A stretch of DNA of 64,000 nucleotides from Reticulitermes lucifugus (GCA_026260175.1 JAKCWW010000971.1:18696-82695), one strand, 5' to 3'. Positions 22,612-37,600 are shown, counted from the stretch's first letter. Notes: a model not told the origin generated them from the sequence alone. Program-made: numbers and translations.

Positions 22612-25600
22612 CTGGAAAGGAAAAAAGTCACAGAAATTAGTACCACAAAACCACCAAGAAAGAAACTGAGTCTCCTCAGTTGAAAACTTGTACTGGTGAC
22701 AGAACATGCTCCACAAGTTGAAGCTGGCTGGTTGGATGTCATTTTAAGGACAAAATTTGTAACTCATTAGCATTCAAGCTAAAAGAAGGCAACTGGGTTG
22801 TATCTCTTGCAAGATCAAACTCAGAAATTATAACACGGGTATTTACTGGAAGAAGAAACAAACCTGACAGTAAATTCACAAATGTCTGTATTCACTGCAT
22901 TATGAACATGAAGTAATGTGAGAAAGCAGAGGCATCTTACAGCAGTCCTGAATAAATGACAACATAGCATTTTAATAGCCAGTATATACTAAAATATGGG
23001 ATCAAGTAAATATCAGTAGGCTAAGTAAGACCAGCTAAGATGACATTCTCAAGACATACAGAAGGAAAAACAAAACGACAGACAGAAAATAAAGAAAAAT
23101 GCCTTCGCAGATAAATTAATGAATAACAAAATAAGATGGTATGTGGACATCTTAAGAAATACATAAGGATACAATTCCAAAGCAGACGGTAAACATGAAA
23201 CTAAAAGGAAAATGTCCAGCAGGGTGACTGAGATCAAGACGAGAATAATGGATTATGAAATATGTCCCACAGAAAGAACACACAAGAAAGTTGAGGAGCT
23301 TTGAAACAGCAGACACAGAACATGCTCCACAAGTTGAAGCTGGTTGGTTGGATGTCATTTTAAGGACAAAATTTGTAACTCATTAGCATTCAAGCTAACA
23401 GAAGGCAACTGGCAAATGCACAAGAATAGTAATGTTTTCTCAACAGTCCTTTTTATCATTTTATCATATTATAAGGCATCTTCAGGTTTAAATCATACTG
23501 TATTCACATCAATATGGTACTTATGATACACACAAACACAGACCAGCACACAATAAAAAAAGTCCTGCAGAATTTCAAGGGGAAAAAATATTCTCACTAT
23601 TCATAACACCCTGCAACCTACAGAATGAGGCCATAAAGGCCAAGAAATGACAGAAGATTTTACTCACCTGCTTTCCACATAGTGCTTTCTCCTGATTCCA
23701 AGTCTCCCTCCTCATCATTTTCGTTTCTACTCATTTTATTTTGTAGTTTCTTTATTTCTAAGTCATAATCTTTCCATTCAGAAACTATTCTCATTGCAGC
23801 GGTTAATTTGGCTTCCTTTGTGAGTGGGTTGTTACACTGACAACAGAAAATGCAAAACAACCAAAATAAATATTCCCTTAACCTGGCATCAGTATGGACT
23901 GATTAATCATTGTAACTGTAAATAAAGCTTATATTATTCAATTAAATTCTTTCAGCCTGACATGCTAGAATAAAAACAAGTAAACACCATGCAAGTTCTT
24001 AGATTTTCACAGTCATGCAGTTGAGGTCTCTGTTCTTTTGGGATATGGTGCCACATCACTGAGTTATTGGTGCCCAATGTTTTTGAGACAGCATGGTAGT
24101 CTTGACTTCAAGGGCCAATATGTCCAATAAGGAATTCAATTTTTATACATGTTACGGAGTGAAGGTATTGTGTACCTATTTCTGCCATGTTCACTGCATT
24201 ATTTGACCATATTTTTCCAATAATTCTCCAGTAATAAGATGACAGCATAAAATTTTATTTTCTTGTATCAAAAACTGTACGATACAAAGTGTAGTTGAAA
24301 TAAAATGTTTTTTTCATTTTTCTCCACAACTTCTTATCAAAGTATATTTTAATCCAATTAATATTTCATGAGTTACATGCAAGTTACACTCAAGGTGAAT
24401 GCAGAAATACCATAGATGTAGGTCTTCACATAAAATGCCTGTCATTGCCATTCAATTTTCATTGACGTTTGAATGTGTGGCCAAATTTTAGTAAAATTCC
24501 CCAGTATCAAATTCTATGAGAACCTAGTCGATGATTATAGAGACTTTACATGCAGATGAACACACAGACACAGACAGACACAAACAAACTGCTTTGCAAA
24601 TGCACCTAACAAGTGCTCCATTCAGCAGAATTTCATCTCATGACAAAAATACTCCACACTAACTCCTCATCAATCCAAAACAGTTCTTCTGTCACCACAT
24701 CACATTAAATTGAGCTTCATAAAAAACTGTGTCATGTGATGATTCAGGACACTGATGGATATGTTTGCTTGAAAAAAGATATCAAAGAATATATTTTTAC
24801 TGGCAACTTTGATGACAGGCTAACCACTTGGAGAAAACAACATGAAATGCATTCAAAGTGTGTACTGCCAATGTTAAAGGTGAAAACTTGTAGAAGACAT
24901 GCCGTGTGAGGTCTTCATGCTGGTGAAAATTAACATGTGGTCTTATAGATTAAGATACCATGCAGTTTCAAAAGATGGAGGAGACAACCTTGTAGAAGAC
25001 ATGCTGGAAGCTTTAAAAGCAATGGGACCTCAAAGACAAAACAAATTTTCTTCACTCACACTTAAACTTCTTGTATCAAATCTGAGTGCTGTCAGTAATG
25101 AGGATGGAGTGGGGTTTTACAAAGACATGGATTGGAGGGAAAACTTTTACCACACAAGGTGGAACTCAAACATGTTGACTGACTATTCTCACCCCTTAAC
25201 AGAAAGCTTCTGATGTCAAGCATAAACACAATTCTTTTTTTAAATTACACTTTTGTTTCACTAATCACTTTTGTACTTTATATACTAAAAAAAAAGTTCT
25301 TAGCATACAAAAACACCGTAGATTCAATTTTCTGATGAGTAATGCAAACATTTCATGCCCAGATTTAAATTCAGCACATTTCAGTTTATCAAAATGACAT
25401 ATTTTAATTTGAAGGTGGAGATAAGGCCTATGAATTCGCAACACTCAGACAAACAAAATGCACATGCATGTGCATTTTGTTGGTCTGAGTGTTGCAAATT
25501 AGTTATCGACAATGCACAGAATGAACAATATAAACTTTATAAAGTCAATTCTTTGTACAATGTTACTGGTACCTTTTGAAGGTGAATGCAGACTCTATCT

Positions 25601-28600
25601 ATCTCATATCATCTCTGTAAAGAACATTCAGTACAACTGGACCAACAGATGAGAGTTTCGGGACATCTAATATGTTGAACAGTGATGCCCTAAAGGCTTG
25701 TGACTACACAGATTTATTTTCGACTGCTTGAGGTCAAGTGTAGTTATCCCTGCTTCAAAAAGCACCATGCCATAAAGTATGGCTGCAACATTCTTTTCTG
25801 CATTAAGAGGAGCTGTATGAACTTTGTTATGTAAAAATACCCTTTATTAAAAGAATCACCAAGACTAAAAACCAACTCCTGGAACAAGATGCACATGAAA
25901 TATACCTCAAACAATGAACTAGGTACAATGTCATAAAGAACTGCAACTTACTAAGTCAATGGTTTTGGCATACTTCTTGGAGGCATCATCACACCATGTC
26001 TCACACCATAGCCACTCTTGTGGCAATGATTTTATCGCCACTTGGTGGATCATGTTGTTTGGCAGATCCTGTAATAGCATAACCCTTCATGACCAACACA
26101 GTTCAAATTTTGTACGTATTTATCACTTGTAAGTATACTTAAACATAACAAAATTTAAAGTACTCACACGTTTCATTTACTAGGCTCTTAATGCCAATGT
26201 TTTGTCAATCTCTGGAGAGTTGATATAGCAGCTTGTAAATGGAGGGTCAATGGAAAGTCCAAATTCCGGCACAAAATTTCATACTTAAACAGTACTCCAA
26301 TGTTTGCTACTTTATACACCTACCAACAAAACTGACTGCAGAAACTATCAAAGAATATCAATGATATCTCTTGACATTGTAGAGTAATACCTAAAACAAG
26401 TACAATGTACAGTAGAACCCGGATAAGAAGTCCCCGCATAAGACGTTTTCCCCTGTAAGAAGTCTGATTTTTAAAGTCCCGAAATCCTATTGCTTTTAAT
26501 AAGCTTACCCCTTAATAAGTCTTCCTGCTTAAGGAGTCCCTAATCCTCTGGTCCCTTGAAAGACTTCTTATCAGGGTTCTACTGTATGAATAATGATGCT
26601 GTCTGCTGCTGGCCCTTATTGTGACCTACAGCATTTCAGACATATTATAACTACCTTCACACCTTAGTTTGAAGGATGAAAGGTGAGAGGTCAGGTACAT
26701 GCACTAGTTCTGATGTTGTAGCATGAGAAATTTTCTTAGGGTCTTAACAGGGTGCTTCGGCCAGTGTGGGCAATGTGGTCGTAATAAATAACACTACACT
26801 TAGCACCATGAAGAAGTACTTTGCATTTATTGATGATTGATATGTACTTATTAGACATGGTGAATACCATCCTTCGTCTCCACACACTCTGACTACCTCT
26901 CACTCTAACTACAGCATGCCCTAGTGTCTGATCACTATCTCTACTTTCTTATCACTCTGATAAACTATTACTGATTTACCACCTTTAGACTATGTTCTCT
27001 GCAGTCCATCTCCTCTCGTGTCTAAATTCTGAGTATTTTTCTGTCCCTCTACCTATCTCATTACATGGGGTGACAGCTTTGACAAATGTCTTTGACTTCT
27101 GTGATTGGTTGGAAAATGAAAGACGGCCTTCTGTTATTGGCTGACCAAGTTTTAGGCAAACATTACATATATTTTATTCGTTAAAATGTAATTACATTAA
27201 AGCTGAAAAAGTCACACATGGCTTGGTCCAGAGGTTAGATCATAAATTTGTCACTGCAAAATATGGAATCCTGTATGTGAAACTTAGAATGGTCTGGTTC
27301 TTGTCACAAATGCCTAACTGTCACGACTGGGAGAAATAGGTAAAATCCAAGAGGGTCAGAGGGTCCTTCCTCAAGCAGAGTGTGGACACTGCTGCACAGA
27401 TGAGCATCTGTGCTCTCAGCATAATCAAATAAAAAACATAAAATTTTTCCCCTCTTCTGATGCTGAGGGGTGGTATGACTGGAATTCAAACACAATTCCA
27501 TGTTTTGCTACAGTAATTTAAAAACAATCTAATGCACAGCATGCAGTTGAACACAATCAGTAACCCACAGGAGTGTATGGTTCATGTATTACTAATTAAG
27601 CATCAAATCATATGCAACCTGATTCTGATGTACAGTGAACTGGAAAGGACAGCAGAGAAAACAACTGTAGTTAGCTTCTAGGTACCATCCCAGCATTTCT
27701 TTGGAGACAATAAAAATCATAAAATATTTTGAGTGGAATACTGCTCCCTAGTCAAGATGCAAACCAGGAAGACTCCTCACCTTTCTACCAAGCACAGTTC
27801 CAAATAAAAAAAATGCAATAATGATAACATTATGTACCTGGTCCAAATTGGACAGGGAGTTAGGATCTTGACTGAGAGCTTGGTACTGCCCTCGTAACCT
27901 ATCTCCAGCAGCTATCCTCCTGAACCGACGCAAGTCCACTATATACAGAGCGCTGATATGGTATCGTCTACCCTGAAGATGATTTCGCCAGTAACCCTGC
28001 TTCCAGAACCGGAAGCCATCCATCTCAGTGCGACTGTCACAAAATGGTGTATAACCATATGGAGCACCACCAAGATCAAGATCCTGTAGTTCTTTCATAT
28101 CTGCTCGCACAACCTAGAAACAATTTATAGCCCATGAAATGGCAATATGTTGTAACCCACACAATTCATCAAACTGAGATTCCCGCATTACTAGACAGCT
28201 GGGTTACAAACACAACTTCTGTCAAAATGTTGTGTCCACAAAAAATTTGCTTATCCTTATATTTTTGTAAAAACAACATGCTTAAGTGTTGGTCTATTGA
28301 GGATCGGTCAAATTTTTTCTGTATCCTGTAAAATTGTGCATTGGTGGGTTAAGACAAATTGCTGTTTAATGAGTGTTATGTTTTGATTATGATTAGTACA
28401 GAAGTAGGACTAAAAATCTGGAATTAAATGTTTTGTAGCTACCATTTTTACTGTCACATGATATGCATATTTCTCAAGAAAAATGTGTATTTCATTCCTC
28501 TTGTGCCAGCCTCTGAAGAGATTACCTATGCAGAAATGTGTGAATAAACTTAATAGCACTTGTGGTGTATTTTCAATGAAAAGTTGTAAAATAAAAGCCT

Positions 28601-31600
28601 GTTAGATTCACCATGCTGATCATCTGTCTGCATGCAACACTCAAGAACCACTGAGAAGATTTTCATTAAATCTTATATTGGAGAGTTATAATAAAATCTG
28701 TGAACATATGACAATTTTGGTTAAAATTTGACAACAGACACACATAAATTAAAGGCTTACACACATTTTTAAACACATCACAATAGTAACATGCTGAAAC
28801 TTCATTGCAGTAAAAAATGTTCCAAACAAAAGTTAAAAATAAAAATTACATTTTATGAACAATATACTTTTTCTTTAAGTCTCGTGGTTTTCAAGCAAAT
28901 TACACAAAGGGCAGCAAATATGCCATAATTGTTACACTATGCACACATTTTCCAGTATTTTTTTAAACTATGACTTGAATCTGGTTGTCTAATTTCATTT
29001 GTTTAGGAGTGAAACATTTATACTTCCTGCAGACGTACTTCTTTTTCTCTGCCACGATGGCACATGTGACTTAGGCAAGATATGTTAAGATAGAAAAGGT
29101 CTATTTCTGTGCCTCTGTATGCTCTTTACCAAAAAATAAAACTGATTCACAATCTGTCTCTGGACAAGACTTCACAGTTTTCCAGGTTATATCCTACCTC
29201 CATCGCTGTCAAAGCTAATATTTTTCAAACGTACAGAATATGAAGGCATACAACTGTACCATGTCAGCTATTAGTGCTGCTAACATAATGGTACTGGGAG
29301 CAGAATCCATCTGATATACCCCCATCTGAGATGCAGATTCCTGCACTTCACTTCACCATGCTGGAAGATGTCAGGAAGGTTAGTAAGCTATTAAAAGAGT
29401 GGTTATTTCCAATAGATGTTCACACACACAGTAAAAACAGTTTTCTGAGGCATACCTGATCAGCATCCACAAATATAATCTTCCTAACATCTAATGGGAA
29501 GAGGACATCTAGGAAGAGAATTTTGTAACCCCATATGATTCGCTGCTTCTCTGTCTGTTGGTGAAGCCATCGTGGCCACTTGTACTGGACTAATTCATAT
29601 TCAAACCCATATTCTTTTGCCATATGAGGTAAGAAATCCTGAAAAATGAAATGTTTCAAATTAATTGGTTACTACACTCGTTACATTCAACACAGGGGAC
29701 ACAGATGGTGGTGGTTCTAGTAAGCCTCCTGCTCCCCCACCCTTCTTAAGCTGGGATTAGACGGCGCATGGCTCGGCTCGTTTTACGTCATAACTGACGT
29801 CACTGACAAAGAATCGTATTCAAACGCGCCGTGTAACCGGCCTGACGCGGCGCGGNGTGTGATTGGTGGAGCGAGGCTCGTGGGATCGCCTTAGAAGCGG
29901 TTTTCTCACGATCCTCAAAGGGACTCGGCGTGGGCAGCTGTTGCGGCTACACGGCGCTTGCAGTCTACGCACCAAGCCAGTCTCGTCCAACCTGTATACA
30001 CTTAGGTCTGGTCTTTGTTTTCTGCTGCCGGGGTGCGCAAAGAGTGAAAGTTTCTGTCCCACAATTGGTATTGGCTAGAATGGAGTGGTCAAACGAGGAC
30101 CTTTTTAAGTTCATAGAACAACATGACTTATTCCACAAGCCGAGCCGAACCTACCCGAGCAAGGACGCTGGTCGGCCATTTGCCAAGCTGCGCCATGTCG
30201 TGTAGCCAGATTGTCTTTTCTGTTCCGATCTGTTGGCCGAGCAAGTGACGTCACGTCACTGGACGAGCCACGCGCCGTCTAATCCCGGCTTTACACTGTA
30301 CACTTTCCCTCCTTTCACAGAATGGGCTCACCCTAGGAGAATGAACACATTTTCAACTTGACCATTACCGATGAACTCACCTTCAGTGTTGGAGACAAGT
30401 AATTCTTGAGAAACCAAAACTTTACTGGTGTGCTTGTGTGTTTCAGTACACTCATCATCATAATCCGCAGGAAACGCTCATATAAATGCCCTGATGCAAC
30501 AGAGAAAATGTTAATTCTCTCATCTCCATCTTCTTCTGTTGTTTTTGATCCACTAAATGTACTGTAATTAAAACGGGTAAAATTAAAACCTTCTGCAGGA
30601 ACCATTCCATGAAGGAATTTAGGTGGTCTGGAGTCAAATCATCATACATTGTAACCTGAGTGCCAGATACAGATAACACACCACCTTTATGCTCCAACAG
30701 CCTGCTTTTATGGAAAAAAGCCCCTGGTTTCTATGAAACAAGACACCAACTGGCTCCAGGAGCTGATCTAAACATGGTCCAACACTATATTAAAAACAAA
30801 ATACTGTACTTGAATGTAATGTTGTAGTGCTATTCTGTAAGTTGGTATTTATTATGTTGTGTCAGCATTACAAAACCAATGTATATAAATGTTTACAATT
30901 TATATACAATAATTTTACTTATCTGAATGGCTCCTTACTTCAACCTGTTTATCTGATCACTGGCAGATAAAACATACCTTTTCTTTCCCACACTACTGGG
31001 TAATTACACCCATCCCACAGACCAACAGCTATTATCCAAAAGTATCATTCATCACCAAAACCAATTCCATATACGCTAATAAAACACAGTGGACATCAAT
31101 AAAAAGACACACCTTACAGAAGATTACCTCAATTATCTCATAACTAAAGGTATGTAAATGAGTGTTTGTACTAAGAAAAGAAGGGGAGATTTTTTAAATG
31201 TTATACCTTGTGATGGAGCTCCAAATGCCAGAGTTGGGATCGCTGTCATCTGAAAGAAGATCCATATGCATCTTATCTGGCTTCTTGGCAACCTTCAATT
31301 TTAACACATGGCTGCGGAATGAGCTGATCACAACCTTAATGTCTGTTGAATTGGCTGGAGTGTCTGATCCATCATGGCTGAATAAAAAACATTAATATTC
31401 ATACATTTAAAGTAGAGTGTACCCTAATTTCAGTGTCTCTGCTTACAGTGCTATCACAACTACAATTTGAATCTTTTCTGGAACCAATCAAAGTCCCCCA
31501 TACCAATGCAGACTTTCCCCACTTTCTTAGTTATAATACTACAGTGTTTGAAATTTTTGGTCCCTACATACACCACATTTTTTCCCTGCTGTAGTGTTTT

Positions 31601-34600
31601 CACATCATTTCTGCACATTCATAAATCTTGCAACATATCAATCCCCCTCTCATTTCTTGTTTTACTGAAGTATACTGTTCAATTAATGATGCAGGATACT
31701 GTAACAGTTACTATTTCAAAGAATGACATTCTGAGTTTCTATTTCAAGCATAGCGTGGGTCTCTTTCATAACAAGTTGATCTAATATTTATTATTCATTA
31801 CATTCATTCTTTCAGACACCACACGCTGTGGCTGAGTGGATGCCACTCCTGCTGCATGTCGGAGAGGTTCACAGTTCAAATTCCAGCCCAAAGACACATT
31901 ATCCCGAGGGTTTTCGTGGTTTCACTCAGCCCCTCCCAGCACATGTTGGGATACCTTATCAAAGTAGGCCACAGAAACTTTTAACTACACTCTTTGAGCT
32001 ATTAACAGCTTAGTTAAATATACCATACAAACAAATAAACAATTTTAAACAACTTATGTGTTTTGCAGTCAAATTTTACAATTCTTTTTGTTCTTTCCTA
32101 CATTGTAAAATCTCCTCACTATACAGTTAATACTCATGTACTTTCCACTGTATTTACTTGTGTATCACCAATATAAACACCGATAATTGGACAGTTTCAT
32201 CTAATAACCTCTTTATTCAACTTCACATTATTTACACCATGTCAAATCACAGTATTCTCAATACTGTTTTGTTACAGCCATCTGTCTGTGTTTTACACTG
32301 TTAATGTTTCAGGGTGACCTTAACGCAACAGGATGGAAGGGTGTCGACTGGGTTCCTCTGGTTGAGAATAAGGACCAGTGGCAATCCCTTCTGGACATGG
32401 CAATGAACCTTGCATTCCAAAACAGGTGAGGAATTTTTTGACTAACTGGGAGACTATTAGCTTCTCAAGGACTCTACTCTCCTGAGCCAGAAAGTTAATT
32501 CGTCATGTCTGAGGGTGTGCTGTTCTAGTTGCTGGTGATTCTGCTTGTTCTCACACAGATGCTCTTGTGCTGCAAGGGTCACTTAATGATTGCCCTGTTG
32601 ATCTCATGAGTCAGTCTAACTATCCACTGCTGCATAGTACACGCAGAAAAAAACACGAAATGGCCCACTTACTTGTCTGTTCCCAAACTTTTGTGAAATG
32701 AGACGAGCAACTTAACAAGCTAAGACAGAGATTGGAGAATAATAGTAAAATGTAGCTTAGAGAAATGTGTTTTGAGATTTATGAACCTTTGGGTTCCATA
32801 TTAGCTGAGAAAATTATGAACAACTTCTGAATAATTAGCCCTTTAAGAATGAAATGTAATGTGTTTATTTTATAAAGACCCAGCTTTCACCACGCAGTAA
32901 ACGCTCTCCATCTCGGTTATAAAAAAATTAATCACTTAATGATGTATCAGACAGAAGTCACTGTTTGATCTGAGACACATAGAGAACACACAAATGCACT
33001 CTGTGGACACAAAGCAGAATTTATGAATGTTAAACCTGGTGATACAAAGAGTAACCATTGGGCTTTAAAAGGTTAACTTTCAGAACACTCTGCACAAAGG
33101 TATTAATCAGTGACATGTGCAAAATCAAAACATAGCTTTGGTGTAAGACTACAAGATATTGCTCTTTTTTAAATCCCCTTCCAAATGAAGTAGTGTCTTC
33201 CAACCTGACAATATCAAAGATGTCCGCTGAGCGACCCTGTCTAAGGCGTAGTAACCAAGCTCCAGGGTTGGCCTTCAACTGAAAGTAGCCCAAGTTTGCC
33301 ATGACAATAGTGTCCACAACAACTGGCTGAGTCTCTGTTCCAAGTGTGATCTGAAGACCTCGTGGTGGATTTCCCATGGTAGTCTCAAAACAGTGCCCTT
33401 CAAGTAGTAGGTATTCCAACTCATATTCACTGCAACAAGTGACAGCAGATAGTTACCAACTGTACAAATTATTACACTTTTGTATATAGGACACAATAAT
33501 AATCATGTTTTGAAGAATCTAATCAAGTGGTGGCATGATGACATATGGTCTGGAGGAAATGGCCATGACCTATTTCAAGGTAACACTGTGAAGGCAGATA
33601 CTTGTATATTATGAGCAGTAGAGATGAGATTATCAAGAAGTATACAAGGAAAAACCAGAAGGGAGAAAAAAAGAATAAAAATAATTCAGACAAATACCTA
33701 GAATAATAATTTAATATGTGACAGAAAACAACAGTATGGGCATGTTTTAAGAATGAAGGAAAATAGAATCCCGAAGAACATTTTGAATATAAAAATGGAA
33801 AATGCTTGAGACAAAAACCAAATCAAGATGTGAACAACAGGTTAAGAAAGATGTCACACAAGATAGCAGAACATGGGAGGAAACTAAGGAGGAGATTTGG
33901 GGAGAGACAGAGAGGTGGAGAAGCCTGGTTGCTACACTACCCACATGTAGTGTAAATGCCCCTACTCAGTTATGTGGGTGTCTCTCAGAACAGTGACCAC
34001 ACTATATTGACACTACCTTCACAAGAACCTACAGGAAAAAGCAAACAAACATCCATGTGATGAGCAGGATTTGAACCTAGGAACTAGTGTGTGGGTAGCC
34101 TCAGACCATTCAGTAGTAGTGACATAAATAAATACATAAATTGCCTCTACGCAATATTACAATATTCTGATGGCTCACCTGTGTACAACACTATCCACAT
34201 CCTCCAAACGAATATTGTCAAGGTCATAAGGACTGCGAACTGACTCCACCAGCCAGTTTTCAGGCACCTGCATGTTTTGTGTCAACAATGGAGATGTTGG
34301 CATATTGGCAAATCTTGCCATTGGGCCACTTGTTTGTCTGCCATCTGATGTAAAATGAATCTCTGGTTCCAACACAAAGCGATAAAAACTGGAAGAATAA
34401 GGCAGGTTCTAAAAATAGCTGAAAACAAGAAATGTGTTTACAAGCATTCACAACTTTAACCCTACTGGTGGAAGGAGATAAGCTAAGTATCAACATAACT
34501 TTCAGTTCTTAAGCCAGTTCTTCAGACAAGCACAATAACACCAAAATGTTTCAGCAGGGAATTCAACAACAAAAATTTAATAATCTCAGCCCTCACGTGT

Positions 34601-37600
34601 CATCAAGTACTTTATTACACACAGCAAAATCTTCTGGAGTTTCTATAACATGATGTGTAACAAAATTACCTTGCTTGTTTCAAAGGTATGTAAAAGAAGT
34701 AGAAATGCACAATTAATCAAGGTTAATACATCAAACTTCCATGCGTGTACCATCTGTGGCTCTGAGAACACAGGTAGCTGCCATTCAACTGTACTCCACT
34801 AAGAACAAAACAAATTTATCTGAACTGTGTAGCAAATAGTAGGGCATTAACATACAGGAATACAAACAGGAGGACCCCTCACAAACCTCGCAGTGAAGCA
34901 TACGATATTCTTCAACCCTCAATGGTCTGCGCTGTACTACTGTAATGATGAATGCGTGTAATGCAAAAGAATTGCATGTTTTCAGTACTAGCACCATTAC
35001 AACTGAATTAAAATCCTACTGCCAAGCTCATAGCACCAGTGGATTTAACCTTTAGACGGTGCCCTTCACAAACATAGGACACAAGTACTGCTACCACCCA
35101 AAGACTGTATTTCATTCATTTAGTCAACCAACATATTTACTGCATTTTTTTAAACATGCTGCACAATCAATATTTCATAATTATCTTTTTTTTCTGTTCA
35201 TAAAATATTCACGTCTTACATAAAGGATGCACTAAAATTTAAATGTCCAGCCCCGCAGCTAAAAGGTTAAACCACTCTGAATGGAGGAAAACCTAAACAG
35301 GAGAATGAAACACTCAAGTTTTGTGAATTTCCCAGTCACAAGGAGCTCCAACTTTGCAGTACCATCTGCATTTCAGCAGAGCGGTGTTGTCAGTCATTCT
35401 TGTAATTTTTTTCCATCTGTACAGGCTTCCTCTTGGATACTGAAAACTCTCATTCAGCAGTAAAAGGTACAAAAATGTTATCTCGTCTGCATTAGCCCAC
35501 TGCCTTAGCAGTCTCAAACCATCCCTCAGTTAATGTAATGGGCAAAACATATACATACAGAATGATTTTGTAGCTGCACTTCTAAGTTCATCTTGTGCAT
35601 ACAGTTTCAAGGCTAATTTTAATGTTATAAGTAAAGGAAAAGTTGGGGTTTTTTTTTTGGTGAAAATAATTGCTAATTTTGAGCTTGAACTGTTGCTATT
35701 TTACTAATATGCTGTGGCAGTGCATTCATCAAAAGATCAAATATTTGGCTGGATGGGGGGGGGATTTCACATCTTGACAGTATGCTTTCCAACACATCAC
35801 CTTTCATGGCTTTTGTTTTAACCAACACACCAATATCAGTGCTGGAATGTGTGATATTTTCACACTGCAAAAACTAGTAACTTCCCTTCAACAATTCTCA
35901 CTTTTAATTCCTTAAATACATTAAGAGCAACTTGGTAGTAGTACAAACAAGACTTCCAAAAAATTATTTACAGCAGCATTTCTGGCATGGAAGAAAAACA
36001 ATGGCTGTAAAGAGTTGGCCATCAAGCAATGTGAAGGTGATCACCATCACTGTGGTTAGTAACATGTTTACAGAGTCAATGCAGTTATTTACTTGTTATG
36101 CCTCATATCTGTACTTACCTCTTCAGTGGCATGTCACTATTCTTCTCCACACAATTGAGGTACACCTTGATGTGGCAGTTCAGAACCTCCTGCAGCACAG
36201 ACAAAATTGGACCAACCTTCTGTGCTCCTCTTGATACAGGATCCACAATAGCAGCTATGTCAAATGCCGGTTCTGACACATTGTGGGGAGGAAGTTTAAT
36301 GACACTGAAATACACAAATCTTGATACTTAATGACCAAGTTCCATACCAGTTGCTGCAGTATTGGTAAATACCACTCAAAAAACCAAACAGATGTTATGA
36401 CCTTTAGGAACAAAATCATGTGATGAATGTTGGTTGAATTATCAACGTGTTTACACAAAAATGCAGAAGACGTGAGATTGTAAGGGCAAGCCACCAGTCT
36501 CTATTAACAATGGTCTGAGATGTAGGGTGAATTACTTCTAATATCAACCCTCATTCTTGACAAAGCCCAAAGTGCTTTAAAGCTGGGTATTAGAACCCTT
36601 CAGTTGTTCAGAGTTGATGTCAAACTGTAGAACCACTCTGCCATTGCCAGCAATGGTTCAGACTCAGTTCAACATGTATGTCCACTCTGCCAGTCATCAA
36701 GTATCACCAGATCACTGGCAACATATATTAACAAAACACAACACCACAGTCCTCTCTCGCAATACCATCTCTATTGAACATGATAGTGTCATTTACATAT
36801 CAAAAAGGTGAGAAACTGTAACTTTTGTTGTATGACAGATCTTAAGAGGCTGGAAATATGACTCCAGATTTCGGTTTCCTTGTTTTGAGTTGTATTGACA
36901 GTCACACGTATACATTACATATGGTACCCTTGTTAAATTTCCATACTGTACCTGTGAATATCGGTATGAACTGGAATCCCAAATCGGTTACGTGACTGCG
37001 GCCGAGACACTAGAAGTGCCACTGCTTGCATCAACATGTCACTGTCCTTCAACACACTGTCAGAATCTAAAAGCATAACAACACATCTGCTAGTGAAAGT
37101 AACTCTTTCAATACCCTAATTTAATATTCATCTCTCTTTTGGATTATAAGTTTTCAGCCACTGCTTAAAAAAGTGTCATACCAAAAGTAATTAGGTTGTT
37201 TATATTATGTTGAACAAAAGTATGTCCTCAGTAACTTCAGTAACTTGAGACATCCTCTCAGTTTTCCACAAAATCCGCAACACAATTCACAGAAATATAC
37301 GAGCAGTAAGTTTGATTATGCCATTGCAGCAGCAGTCTGTTTCAGCATTCTGCAAACACATATGCACCGCCTCCTGGAATGCCACATTATTCTTGCAGTG
37401 CCAGATCCTCATATGGTCTTCCAAGGTCCTGAACAGGCAATACCTTGAGGGAGGCAAGTCTGGATTGTAGAGAACTTACAAGCCATACTGTTCAGCACTG
37501 TGATGCTGTGCATTCTTGTTGGTTGATTGCTGCAAGGCAGACTGGAGATGTACTAAGTGTTACTATCTTCAAAGTATTTCACCCACCACCACATTCTGCT

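Noticed and set aside
23660-23667. KAGE-stop as the UGGT C-terminus
   Set aside because: A strong donor precedes it and an in-phase exon supplies HTEL; UGGTs end in an ER-retrieval signal.
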